In this document: positions 35,665-43,687 of the stretch, one piece after another
How the letters are laid out: every line of letters begins with the position of its first letter
Position numbering within the stretch: the first letter of the stretch is position 1
NCBI RefSeq assembly: GCF_004348665.1
Contig: NZ_SMKM01000011.1
Coordinates: 1-49,979, forward strand
DNA length: 49,979 nucleotides
Direction: 5' to 3'
DNA from: Actinomadura sp. GC306
GTDB taxonomy: Bacteria; Actinomycetota; Actinomycetes; Streptosporangiales; Streptosporangiaceae
Made by a program: the position numbers and the translations under genes
Notes under the pieces: model-generated
Told to the model about the DNA's origin: nothing
The model's database searches: none
Seen by the model: only the letters and a program-made list of their open reading frames with translations

Positions 35665-36893
35665 GGATAGCCATGATCTCCGAGCACGCCAGCCCGCTCG
35701 CCGCCCTAGGCGGCCCCGCGGGACTCGGCGGAGCGGACGGCGGCGGGCAGAACGTGTTCGTCGCGGAACTGGCCGCCGAACTCGGCCGGCAGGGGCACTA
35801 CGTCACCGTCTACACGCGGCGGGACGCGCCCGGCCCGCCGGACCGGGTGCGGCTCGCGCCCGGCGTGACCGTCGAGCACGTCCCGGCGGGCCCGCCCGAG
35901 CGCATCGCCAAGGACGAGCTGCTGCCCTGGATGCACGACTTCGGGCGCTACCTGGAGCACCGCTGGTCGGCGGATCCACCGGACGTCGCGCACGCCCACT
36001 TCTGGATGAGCGGCCTCGCGGCGGTCCAGGCCGCGCAGCCGCCCGCGGCGCCGCGCGTGCCGGTCGTGCAGACCTACCACGCGCTCGGCACCGTCAAGCG
36101 CCGCCACCAGGGCGGCAGGGACACCAGCCCGGCGTCCCGGGTGCGGCTGGAGCGCGCGCTCGGCCGCGCCGCCGACACCGTGATCGCGACCTGCTCGGAC
36201 GAGGTCGCCGAGCTGACCGCGATGGGCGTGCCCCGCGACCGCGTCCGGGTGGTCCCGTGCGGCGTCGACCTCGGCCTGTTCTCGCCCGGCGGCGGCGCGG
36301 CCGGGCCCGCGCCCGGCGGCCGGCACCGCCTGGTGGTGCTGTCGCGGCTCGTCGAGCGCAAGGGCGTCGACACCGCCATCCGCGCGCTGGCGCACCTGCC
36401 GGACGCCGAGCTCGCCGTCGCCGGCGGACCGCCGCACGGCGGCCTCGACGGCGACCCCGAGGTGCGCCGCCTGCGGGCGGTCGCGCGGGAGGCGGGCGTG
36501 TCCGGCCGCGTGGAGTTCCTCGGCCGGCTCGGCCGCGCCGAGGTGCCCGCGCTGCTGCGGTCGGCGAGCCTCGTGCTCACCCTCCCCTGGTACGAGCCGT
36601 TCGGGATGGTGCCGCTGGAGGCGATGGCCTGCGGCGTCCCGGTCGTGGCGAGCGCCGTCGGCGGGCACCTCGACACCGTGGTGGACGGCGTCACCGGGAC
36701 CCTCGTCCGGCCGCGCGACCCCGAGGCCGCCGCCCGCGCGGTCCGGGCGCTGCTCGACGATCCGGACGCGCGGGCCGCGATGGGGATCGCCGCCGCCGGC
36801 CGGGCGCGCGAGCGCTACTCCTGGGCGAGCGTCGCCGCCGGCACCACCGAGGTCTACCGGCACGCCGCGGCGCGGAGCGAGGTGCCCGCATGA
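35661..36893 (+). CDS. GT4 glycosyltransferase
   Basis: A 410-residue GT-B family 4 enzyme. It starts IAMISEHASPLAALGGPAG and has GGADGGGQNVFVAELAAELG, the acceptor-site AHFWMSGLAA, VVPCGVDLGLFSP, VVLSRLVERKGVDTAIRA and the donor E-x7-E motif in YEPFGMVPLEAMACGVPVVA. Retaining GT4 enzymes use UDP-, GDP- or ADP-sugars. A perfect AGGAGG lies at 35648-35653 inside the preceding gene, so translation may be boosted here. Overlaps gmhA by four bases. Confidence 0.9.
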   Translation: MRIAMISEHASPLAALGGPAGLGGADGGGQNVFVAELAAELGRQGHYVTVYTRRDAPGPPDRVRLAPGVTVEHVPAGPPERIAKDELLPWMHDFGRYLEHRWSADPPDVAHAHFWMSGLAAVQAAQPPAAPRVPVVQTYHALGTVKRRHQGGRDTSPASRVRLERALGRAADTVIATCSDEVAELTAMGVPRDRVRVVPCGVDLGLFSPGGGAAGPAPGGRHRLVVLSRLVERKGVDTAIRALAHLPDAELAVAGGPPHGGLDGDPEVRRLRAVAREAGVSGRVEFLGRLGRAEVPALLRSASLVLTLPWYEPFGMVPLEAMACGVPVVASAVGGHLDTVVDGVTGTLVRPRDPEAAARAVRALLDDPDARAAMGIAAAGRARERYSWASVAAGTTEVYRHAAARSEVPA

Positions 36894-37486
36894 CGGCCCC
36901 CGCCCGCACCAGGACCGCGACCCCGCAGGACCGGCGGCTGGAGGCGCTCGCCGAGGCCGCGCTGCGGTTCCGCGAGCAGGTCCCCACCATCGAGGCGTGG
37001 GGGCGGCGCCTCGCCGGCGTCCTGCGCGGCGGCGGGCGGCTGCTGGCGTGCGGCAACGGCGGCAGCGCCGCCGAGGCGCAGCACCTGACCGCCGAGCTCG
37101 TCGGCCGGTTCGAGGACGAGCGGCGGCCGCTGTCGGCGATCCCGCTGCACGGCGACACCTCGTCGGTCACCGCCATCGGCAACGACTACGGCCACGCCAG
37201 CGTCTTCGCGCGGCAGGTGCAGGCGCACGGGCGGCCCGGCGACGTGCTGGTGTGCCTGTCGACCAGCGGCCGCAGCCCCAACGTGATCGCGGCGGCGCGC
37301 GCGGCCCGGCACCTCGGCATCACCGCGTGGGCGATCACCGGGCCGGGGCCGAACGCCCTCGCCGGCGCGTGCGACGACGCCGTCACCGTGGACGCGGCCG
37401 CCACCTCGACCGTCCAGGAGATCCACCTCGCCGCGATCCACCTGCTGTGCGGGGTGATCGACGACGCTCTGGGGGTGACGCCATGA
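36890..37486 (+). CDS. gmhA: Sedoheptulose 7-phosphate isomerase GmhA
   Basis: A 198-residue SIS-domain protein that matches GmhA: LLACGNGGSAAEAQHLTAEL with the zinc-ligand His and nearby Glu, AIPLHGDTSSVTAIGNDYG, VLVCLSTSGRSPNVIAAA and the C-terminal STVQEIHLAAIHLLCGVID with the second histidine. It turns sedoheptulose 7-phosphate into D-glycero-D-manno-heptose 7-phosphate, the first step to ADP-heptose. Coupled to hldE by a four-base overlap, as expected for consecutive pathway steps. Confidence 0.93.
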   Translation: MTAPARTRTATPQDRRLEALAEAALRFREQVPTIEAWGRRLAGVLRGGGRLLACGNGGSAAEAQHLTAELVGRFEDERRPLSAIPLHGDTSSVTAIGNDYGHASVFARQVQAHGRPGDVLVCLSTSGRSPNVIAAARAARHLGITAWAITGPGPNALAGACDDAVTVDAAATSTVQEIHLAAIHLLCGVIDDALGVTP

Positions 37487-38892
37487 CCGCCCCGCTGGTG
37501 GTCGTCGGGGACGTCCTGCTCGACATCGACATCGTCGGCAGCAGCAGCCGGCTCTGCCCGGACGCGCCCGTGCCCGTCGTCGAGCAGGCCGAGGAGCTGC
37601 CCCGCCCGGGCGGCGCCGGGCTGGCGGCGCTGCTCGCGGCCCTGCAACCGGGCAATGCCGGGCGCGAGGTGGTGCTCGTCACCGCCCTCGCCGACGACGA
37701 GCCCGGCCGGCGGCTGCGCGCGATGCTCGAGAAGCACATGGAGGTCGCCGCCCTGCACCTGCACGGCGGCACCCCCTGCAAGCTGCGCATCCGGTCCGGC
37801 GGCCAGTCGGTGGCGCGCCTGGACGCCGGGGAAGGGCAGGCCCTCGACGGGCCCGTCGGCCCGCGCGTCACCGACGCCATCGCCGGGGCGGGCGCGGTGC
37901 TGGTCGCCGACTACGGCCGCGGCGTCACCCGGCACCGCGCCGTCCGGTCCCTGCTGAGCGGGCTCCCCGCGGAGGTCCCCGTCGTGTGGGACCCGCATCC
38001 GCGCGGCGAGGCGCCCGTCCCGGGCGTGCGGCTCCTCACCCCGAACGCGGCCGAGGCCGCCCGGCTCGCCGCCGCGTGCGGCGCCGAGGTCACCGGGACG
38101 GGGCTGTCGGCGGCGGGGCGGTGCGGCCGGTACCTGGCCGGCGCCTGGGGCATCGAGGGCGTCGCGGTCACGCTCGGCTCGGAGGGCGCGCTGCTGTGCG
38201 ACGGGTCGGAGGCGCCGCTGCTGGCGCCGGCGCGGCCCGCCCGCGGCGACTCGTGCGGCGCGGGCGACAGCTTCGCGGCGGGCGCCGCGGGCGCGCTCGC
38301 CGACGGCGGGTCGCTCGCCGACGCCGTCACCGAGGGCGTCGACCTCGCCTCGGAGTTCGTCCGCGCCGGGGCCGCCGCGGGCGTCGCGGCGCAGCTCGCC
38401 GAGACCGGCACCGCGCGGCTCGTCCCCGAGCGCGGCGAGGACGCCTGGGACATCGTCGAGCGGACGCGGCGGGCCGGCGGGACGGTCGTGGCGACCGGCG
38501 GCTGCTTCGACCTGCTGCACGCCGGGCACGTCAGCATGCTGCAGCAGGCGCGGCGGCTCGGCGACTGCCTGATCGTGTGCGTCAACTCCGACGCCTCGGT
38601 CCGGCGGCGCAAGGGGCCGACCCGCCCGGTGACGCCCGCCGCCGACCGCGTCCGGGTCCTGGAGGCGCTCAGCGACGTCGACGCCGCGCTGGTGTTCGAC
38701 GACGACACGCCCGCCCCGCTGCTGGAGCGGCTGCGCCCGGACGTGTGGGTGAAGGGCGCCGACTACGCCGGAACCACGCTGCCCGAGGCCGAGACGGTCC
38801 GGGCCCATGACGGGGAGGTGGTCCTGCTCCCCCTGCTGGAGGGGCGGTCCACCACCCGGCTGCTGTCCACCACGAAGGGAAACGCGTCATGA
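37483..38892 (+). CDS. hldE: Bifunctional heptose 7-phosphate kinase / heptose 1-phosphate adenylyltransferase HldE
   Basis: A 469-residue fusion of the length of E. coli HldE. Residues 1-310 are the PfkB-type kinase (VVVGDVLLDIDIVG, CPDAPVPVVEQ, DYGRG, LTPNAAEAARLA, catalytic Asp in SCGAGDSFAAG near 260). Residues about 330-469 are the cytidylyltransferase-type domain (GGCFDLLHAGHVSMLQQARR, VNSDASVRRRKGPTRPV, VKGADYA, EGRSTTRLL). The kinase PGGAANVA motif reads PGGAGLAA, a mild departure. It phosphorylates C1 and then adds AMP (nucleotide choice inferred from the family). Confidence 0.92.
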   Translation: MTAPLVVVGDVLLDIDIVGSSSRLCPDAPVPVVEQAEELPRPGGAGLAALLAALQPGNAGREVVLVTALADDEPGRRLRAMLEKHMEVAALHLHGGTPCKLRIRSGGQSVARLDAGEGQALDGPVGPRVTDAIAGAGAVLVADYGRGVTRHRAVRSLLSGLPAEVPVVWDPHPRGEAPVPGVRLLTPNAAEAARLAAACGAEVTGTGLSAAGRCGRYLAGAWGIEGVAVTLGSEGALLCDGSEAPLLAPARPARGDSCGAGDSFAAGAAGALADGGSLADAVTEGVDLASEFVRAGAAAGVAAQLAETGTARLVPERGEDAWDIVERTRRAGGTVVATGGCFDLLHAGHVSMLQQARRLGDCLIVCVNSDASVRRRKGPTRPVTPAADRVRVLEALSDVDAALVFDDDTPAPLLERLRPDVWVKGADYAGTTLPEAETVRAHDGEVVLLPLLEGRSTTRLLSTTKGNAS

Positions 38893-39566
38893 ACGTCCTC
38901 ATCACCGGTGGCGCCTCCGGACTCGGCGCGGCCGTCGCGCGCAGGGTCGCGGCCGACGGCGGGCGGCCGCTCGTCCTCGACCGGCACCCGCCGAAGGACG
39001 AGTTCGAGTACATGCAGGCCGACCTGGCCGACCGGCGGTGCGCCGAGCGGGCCGTGCACGGCCTGGCCCGCGCCGCCGGCGGGCTGAACGCGGTCGTCAC
39101 CGCCGCGGGCATCGACGCCTGCGGGACGCTGTGCGAGGTCCCCGCCGAGGACTGGGAGCGGGTCGTGCAGGTGAACCTGCTCGGCACCGCCGCCGTCGTC
39201 CGGGCCGCGCTCCCCTACCTGGAGAACGAGCCGCACGGGCGGGTCGTGACCGTCGCGTCGACGCTGGGGTTCCGGGCGGTGAGCGACGCGACCGCGTACT
39301 GCGCGTCCAAGTTCGGCGTCGTCGGGTTCACCCGGGCCCTCGCCGTGGAGATGGCGGGCCGCGTCGCGGTCACCATGGTCGTGCCCGGCGGCATGGACAC
39401 CGCGTTCTTCGACGACCGCACCGAGCAGTACAAGCCCGGTCCGGACGCGAAGCTCAACCGCCCCGAGGACGTGGCGGCGACGGTGGCGTTCGCGCTGTCC
39501 CAGCCCGCGGGCTGCGAGGTGCGGGAGATGGTCGTCTGCCCGTCGCAGGAACCGTCGTGGCCGTGA
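38889..39566 (+). CDS. Short-chain dehydrogenase/reductase
   Basis: A 225-residue classical SDR: LITGGASGLGAAVARRVA cofactor motif, an acidic residue after strand two (LVLDRHPP) favouring NAD, VVTAAGIDACG, the catalytic Ser in VASTLGFRAV and YCASK (Tyr/Lys). The C-terminal RPEDVAATVAFALSQ is typical. It may oxidise or epimerise a cluster sugar, but nothing in the sequence fixes the substrate. The classical SDR architecture is not that of the extended-SDR epimerase HldD. Overlaps at both ends place it in the operon. Confidence 0.88.
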   Translation: MNVLITGGASGLGAAVARRVAADGGRPLVLDRHPPKDEFEYMQADLADRRCAERAVHGLARAAGGLNAVVTAAGIDACGTLCEVPAEDWERVVQVNLLGTAAVVRAALPYLENEPHGRVVTVASTLGFRAVSDATAYCASKFGVVGFTRALAVEMAGRVAVTMVVPGGMDTAFFDDRTEQYKPGPDAKLNRPEDVAATVAFALSQPAGCEVREMVVCPSQEPSWP

Positions 39567-40495
39567 CGGGCCACCGGGTCCTGGTGCTGCGCGCGCTCGG
39601 CCTCGGCGACCTGCTGACCGGCGTCCCGGCGCTGCGGGCTCTGCGCCGCGGGGCGCCCGGCGCGCGGATCACGCTCGCCGCACCGGCCGCGCTCGGCTTC
39701 ATCGCCCGCGCCAGCGGTGCGGTCGACGACGTCCTGCCGGTGGACCGGCTGGCCCCGCTGCCGCACTTAGGCCCGGTGGACCTCGCGGTCAACCTGCACG
39801 GCAGCGGCCCGCAGAGCCACCGCGTCCTGGCCGGGCCGCGGCCGGACCGCCTCGTGGCGTTCGCCTGCGCCGAGGCGGGCCACACCGGCGGCCCCGCCTG
39901 GGATCCCGCCGAGCACGAGGTCGCGCGATGGTGCCGGCTCGTGTCGGCGTACGGGTTCGGCGCCGACCCCGCCGACCTGGACCTGCCCGCGCCGCCGGAG
40001 CCGTCGCCCGCGCCGGGCGCCGTCGTCGTCCATCCGGGCGCGGCGTACCCGGCGCGCCGCTGGCCCGCCGAGCGGTTCGCGGCCGTCGCGCGCGCGCTGC
40101 GCGGCCGCGGCGAGCGCGTCGTCGTCACCGGCGGCCCCGGCGAGGCGGGACTCGCGCGGCGCGTCGTGGAGCTCGCCGGGCTCGGCGGCGCTGCCGACCT
40201 GTCGGGCCGCACCGGCCTGGCGGAGCTGGCCGCGCTCGTCGCGGCGGCGCGGCTCGTGGTGTGCGGCGACACCGGCGTCGCCCACCTCGCGACCGCGTAC
40301 CGGACGCCGTCGGTCCTGCTGTTCGGCCCGACGCCCCCGGCCCGGTGGGGCCCGCCGGACCGGGCGGAGCACCTGGTCCTGTGGGCCGGGCGGCCGGGAG
40401 ACCCGCACGGCCGCGAGCCCGACCCGGGGCTGCTGGAGATCTCCGCGGGCCAGGCCGTCGAAGCCGCGGGCCGAGCGCTCACCGCCAACCGCTGA
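39563..40495 (+). CDS. GT9 heptosyltransferase-family glycosyltransferase, second copy
   Basis: A 310-residue GT9 enzyme: [20 protein letters not shown] at the N terminus, [20 protein letters not shown] in the middle, and [20 protein letters not shown] then [12 protein letters not shown] at the donor site. It is paralogous to the enzyme at 33662 but keeps the DTG sequence. In Gram-negatives WaaC and WaaF add successive heptoses, so two GT9 genes may mean two heptose transfers. GTG at 39563 overlaps the SDR stop; an in-frame GTG 6 bases earlier is an alternative. Confidence 0.88.
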   Translation: MTGHRVLVLRALGLGDLLTGVPALRALRRGAPGARITLAAPAALGFIARASGAVDDVLPVDRLAPLPHLGPVDLAVNLHGSGPQSHRVLAGPRPDRLVAFACAEAGHTGGPAWDPAEHEVARWCRLVSAYGFGADPADLDLPAPPEPSPAPGAVVVHPGAAYPARRWPAERFAAVARALRGRGERVVVTGGPGEAGLARRVVELAGLGGAADLSGRTGLAELAALVAAARLVVCGDTGVAHLATAYRTPSVLLFGPTPPARWGPPDRAEHLVLWAGRPGDPHGREPDPGLLEISAGQAVEAAGRALTANR

Positions 40496-40505
40496 GGGGG
40501 ACATC

Positions 40506-41462
40506 ATGAGACACCCACGCGCCGTCGTCACCGGAGGCTCCGGCTTCCTCGGCTCGCACCTGTGCGAGGCCCTGCTGGACCGGGGCATCTCCGTGGTGTG
40601 CCTGGACAACCTGCTGACCGGCACGTCCCGCAACATCGCCCACCTGGCCGAACGGCGCGACTTCCGGTTCCTGAGGCGCGACCTCACCGAGCCGGTGCAC
40701 GTGCCCGGCGAGGTCGGCTACGTGTTCCACCTGGCCTCGGCGGCGTCCCCGGCCGACTACCTGCGGCTGCCGATCCAGACGCTGGAGGTCGGCAGCCTCG
40801 GCACCCGCAACGCGCTCGGCCTCGCCGAGGCCAAGGGCGCCCGGTTCGTGCTGGCGTCCACGTCCGAGGTGTACGGGGACCCGCTCGTGCACCCGCAGCC
40901 CGAGTCGTACTGGGGCAACGTGAACCCGGTCGGGCCGCGCAGCGTCTACGACGAGGCCAAGCGGTTCGGGGAGGCGCTGACGTCGGCGTTCCGGCACTCC
41001 CGCGGCCTCGACACCGCGATCGCGCGGATCTTCAACAGCTACGGCCCGCGGATGCGGCCCGACGACGGCCGCGCCATCCCGACGTTCGTGCGGCAGGCGC
41101 TGACCGGGGAGGACCTCACGGTCACCGGCGACGGCTCGCAGACCCGCTCGATCTGCCATGTGGACGACACCGTCCGGGGCATCATGGCGCTCGCGACGGC
41201 CGGCCACCCCGGGCCGGTCAACATCGGCAGCCCCTACGAGGTGTCCATGGCCGAGCTCGCCCGGCTGATCATCGAGCTGACCGGGTCGCGGTCCCGGCTG
41301 CGCTTCGTCGACCTGCCGGAGGACGACCCGCGCGTCCGGCGGCCCGACACCACGCTCGCCGAGGAGGCGCTGGGCTGGCGCCCCCGCGTCTCGGTCGAGG
41401 ACGGCCTGCGCGCCACGATCGAATGGTTCGCCGGGCAGCTCCCTGCCGCCCGCCCGGCGTGA
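40506..41462 (+). CDS. UDP-glucuronate decarboxylase (UDP-xylose synthase)-like epimerase/dehydratase
   Basis: A 318-residue extended SDR. It has [33 protein letters not shown], the TSEVYGDP motif, [19 protein letters not shown] with the catalytic Tyr/Lys, and [20 protein letters not shown]. The YWGNVNP-x-GPRS and TSEVYGDP combination is characteristic of UDP-xylose synthase. It would make UDP-xylose from UDP-glucuronate; a UDP-glucose dehydrogenase is not in the window. ATG at 40506 follows GAGGGGGA; 10 bases separate it from the GT9 stop. Epimerisation of the heptose instead cannot be excluded. Confidence 0.82.
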   Translation: MRHPRAVVTGGSGFLGSHLCEALLDRGISVVCLDNLLTGTSRNIAHLAERRDFRFLRRDLTEPVHVPGEVGYVFHLASAASPADYLRLPIQTLEVGSLGTRNALGLAEAKGARFVLASTSEVYGDPLVHPQPESYWGNVNPVGPRSVYDEAKRFGEALTSAFRHSRGLDTAIARIFNSYGPRMRPDDGRAIPTFVRQALTGEDLTVTGDGSQTRSICHVDDTVRGIMALATAGHPGPVNIGSPYEVSMAELARLIIELTGSRSRLRFVDLPEDDPRVRRPDTTLAEEALGWRPRVSVEDGLRATIEWFAGQLPAARPA

Positions 41463-41478
41463 CCCGGCGGGGCCGTCC

Positions 41479-42369
41479 TCAGCGGACGCCCAGGACCGCC
41501 AGCAGCTCACCGATCAAGGGCGTGCCGGGGGCCGGCCCCGGCACGCCTTCCGGTGACCGGCACCAGTCCCACCAGCGGTCGAGCTCGTCCGGGTCCAGCA
41601 GCGGCCCGTCCTGCCCGGTGCCGCGTTCGCCGACGGTCACGACGGCCGGCCACGACCACGCCCGCGCCTGCGCGGTGACCTTCGCGCCCCCGCGCACCGG
41701 GTCGACGGCCAGCGCGGGCACCCCGTTCTTCAGCGCCAGGACCAGCCCGTGCAGGCGCGTGGTGACCACCAGGTCGAGCCTGCGCAGCACCGACTCCAGC
41801 TCGGCCGCCGTCGTGCACAGCCGCCAGTCGCGCGGGTCGAGCCGCGTGTCCAGGGGCAGCCGGGCGCACTCCCGGGCGGCGAGCCACTCCGTCAGCTCCC
41901 GCTCGACCCGGTCGTGCAGCCGCCGCGTCCCGTACTCCGCCTGGCCGGGCGCCAGCACGACCCCCGCGACGGGCACCCGCGGGGTCTCCGGCAGCGCGGC
42001 CAGATCGGTCCGCGGCGGCGCCGCGGGCGCGTCGCGGGCGAGGACCGCGTCGAAACCGGTGACCGCGGGGCCGGCGGGGTCGATGACCGAGACCCCGACG
42101 GCGACGCGCGTGCAGCGGGCGTACCGGCGGTGCAGCTCCTCGACCTGCGGGCCGTGCAGCGGGCCGCAGGCGAACACCAGGTGGGTGTAGCGGCCGGGGT
42201 CGGCGCGGTCGAGGTCCAGGCCGCCCGGCCGGAGCACCGGGCTCCACGCCAGCTCGCACCGCACCCCGGCGCCGGCGAGCGCCCGCCGCACCGCCTCCAT
42301 CGCCAGGACGTCGCCCGCCGTCGCCTCGCCGTGCAGGAAACTCGGCCACCCCGTCACCAGGACGCGCAT
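41479..42369 (-). CDS. Polysaccharide pyruvyltransferase family protein
   Basis: A 296-residue protein of the CsaB/WcaK-like polysaccharide pyruvyltransferase family: start VLVTGWPSFLHGEATAGDVL, VFACGPLHGPQVEELHRR, the conserved TTRLHGLVLALKNGVPALAV and DPVRGGAKVTAQAR. These enzymes add pyruvate ketals to surface sugars using phosphoenolpyruvate; some members are glycosyltransferase-like instead. It converges on the glycan operon with a 16-base gap, so it may have its own regulation although its activity suits the cluster. Confidence 0.8.
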   Translation of the reverse strand: MRVLVTGWPSFLHGEATAGDVLAMEAVRRALAGAGVRCELAWSPVLRPGGLDLDRADPGRYTHLVFACGPLHGPQVEELHRRYARCTRVAVGVSVIDPAGPAVTGFDAVLARDAPAAPPRTDLAALPETPRVPVAGVVLAPGQAEYGTRRLHDRVERELTEWLAARECARLPLDTRLDPRDWRLCTTAAELESVLRRLDLVVTTRLHGLVLALKNGVPALAVDPVRGGAKVTAQARAWSWPAVVTVGERGTGQDGPLLDPDELDRWWDWCRSPEGVPGPAPGTPLIGELLAVLGVR

Positions 42370-42844
42370 CCGCCGTCCGCCCCTCTCGCCGTCCGTACCG
42401 CCCGTGCCAGCCGTGCCGCCCGTGCCGTCCGGTGGCCGGTGTGCCCGCTCCCCGCGGCGGCACTCCCGCCGGACGGGCCCTTCCCGGACCGGGACATTGA
42501 GACACCTACCGGTTTACCGAGGCGCCCGGGCGGGCAGAGTCTGTTCGCGGCCCACTCGCCGAGTTCCGAGCCGGTTGCCCGGAGCTGCGAGTCTGGGCCG
42601 CACCAGCTTTCACGACCCCGGGGGCGGGCCCCGCCTGCGCGGCGTGCGCCGCCGGCCGGCGGCCCCCTCGGCATCTTCCTGCGTCTCCACCTGCCGCGGC
42701 CACCTGGCGCGGTCGGCGTGGACCGGCCCGATTCCCCACGCCGGAGGCGGTTTCCGTGTGATCCACCGTTTGGCGGGTAGTGGGTCCAGACCGAGCGATC
42801 ACCCCTGTCCTCGCCGGCCCCGCTCCGGAAGGGAGAACGTCCGC
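42370..42844. other. Intergenic region upstream of the sigma factor gene
   Basis: About 475 bases without a credible gene; the long plus-strand frame has no coding character before the ATG at 42845. The left part is the leader of the minus-strand pyruvyltransferase gene. The right part holds a SigB/SigF-type promoter (42756-42780) and the GGAAGGGAG ribosome site (42827-42835). Confidence 0.6.
42756..42780 (+). promoter_or_regulatory. SigB/SigF-type promoter
   Basis: GTGT (42756-42759), a 15-base spacer and GGGTAG (42775-42780) match the GNNT-N14-16-GGGTA pattern of promoters read by streptomycete SigB/SigF-type sigma factors. It would start transcription near 42787 and leave a leader of about 58 bases before a gene of that sigma family, so self-activation is suggested. 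Confidence 0.5.
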
Positions 42845-43633
42845 ATGACGTCGGCGCAGCCCACCACGAGGTTCAACGACGGACAGGCCGAGAACCTCCT
42901 GGCGGAGATGAACCGGCTGGCGGAGGGAGATCCCCGGCGGGAACGGCTGCGGTCGCGCATCGTCGACATGCACGCGCCGCTCGTCCGCGGGGTGGCGCGC
43001 CGGTACGCCAACCGCGGGGAGCCCATCGACGACCTCCAGCAGGTCGCCTACCTCGGCCTGGTCAAGGCCATCAACCGGTTCGACCCGGGCATCGGCGACC
43101 GGTTCGTCACCTACGCCTACCCGGTGGTGACCGGGGAGGTGAAGCGGCACTTCCGCGACAAGACCTGGGGCATCCGGGTGTCGCGGCGCATCCAGGAGCT
43201 GCGCCCGATCCTGCAGCGCACCATCCAGGAGCACACCCGCGAGCACGGCGTCTCCCCCACCACGGCGGAGATCGCCTCCCTCATGGGCATCACCGAAGAG
43301 GAGACCGTCGAGGTCATCATCGCCTGCGACGCCTACCGGCCGCTGTCCCTGGAGGCCCCGGCGGACGGGTCTCCCGACGGCGACGCCGGCACCGTCGGCG
43401 AGTACCTCGGTTCGGACGACCCCGCCCTGGACGCCTTCATCGACGGGCACGCCCTCCGCCCGCTGATCGACGAGCTGCCCGAGCGGGAGCGGACCATCCT
43501 GCTGCTGCGCTTCTTCGGCAACAAGACCCAGACGCAGATCGCCGAGCAGATCGGGCTGTCGCAGATGCACGTCTCGCGGCTGCTCCGCGCCACGCTGGAG
43601 CGGCTCCGCACGGGGCTCCTCACCGAACGCTGA
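42845..43633 (+). CDS. SigB/SigF-family RNA polymerase sigma factor
   Basis: A 262-residue group 3 sigma factor. Region 2 is seen in HAPLVRGVARRYANRGEPID, DLQQVAYLGLVKAINRFDPG and FVTYAYPVVTGEVKRHFRDK; region 3 in IQELRPILQRTIQEHTREHG and TTAEIASLMGITEEETVEVI; region 4 ends LPERERTILLLRFFGNKTQT followed by the helix-turn-helix IAEQIGLSQMHVSRLLRATL. It belongs to the stress/differentiation class controlled by anti-sigma kinases (RsbW-like), but none is adjacent. ATG at 42845 lies 9 bases after GGAAGGGAG. Confidence 0.93.
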   Translation: MTSAQPTTRFNDGQAENLLAEMNRLAEGDPRRERLRSRIVDMHAPLVRGVARRYANRGEPIDDLQQVAYLGLVKAINRFDPGIGDRFVTYAYPVVTGEVKRHFRDKTWGIRVSRRIQELRPILQRTIQEHTREHGVSPTTAEIASLMGITEEETVEVIIACDAYRPLSLEAPADGSPDGDAGTVGEYLGSDDPALDAFIDGHALRPLIDELPERERTILLLRFFGNKTQTQIAEQIGLSQMHVSRLLRATLERLRTGLLTER

Positions 43634-43648
43634 CCGGCGCGCCGGCGC

Positions 43649-43678
43649 GGCCGGCGACCGGGGGCCCGGTCACCGGCC
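43649..43678. terminator. Bidirectional hairpin between sigma factor and protease
   Basis: GGCCGG-C-GACCGGG (43649-43662) pairs with CCCGGTC-A-CCGGCC (43665-43678) with a single C/A mismatch, between convergent stops. Confidence 0.65.
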
Positions 43679-43687
43679 GCGGGACCG

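Noticed and set aside
40506-41462. UXS-like protein as the missing HldD
   Set aside because: The TSEVYGDP and YWGNVNP motifs are typical of UDP-xylose synthase; HldD assignment is kept only as an untested alternative.
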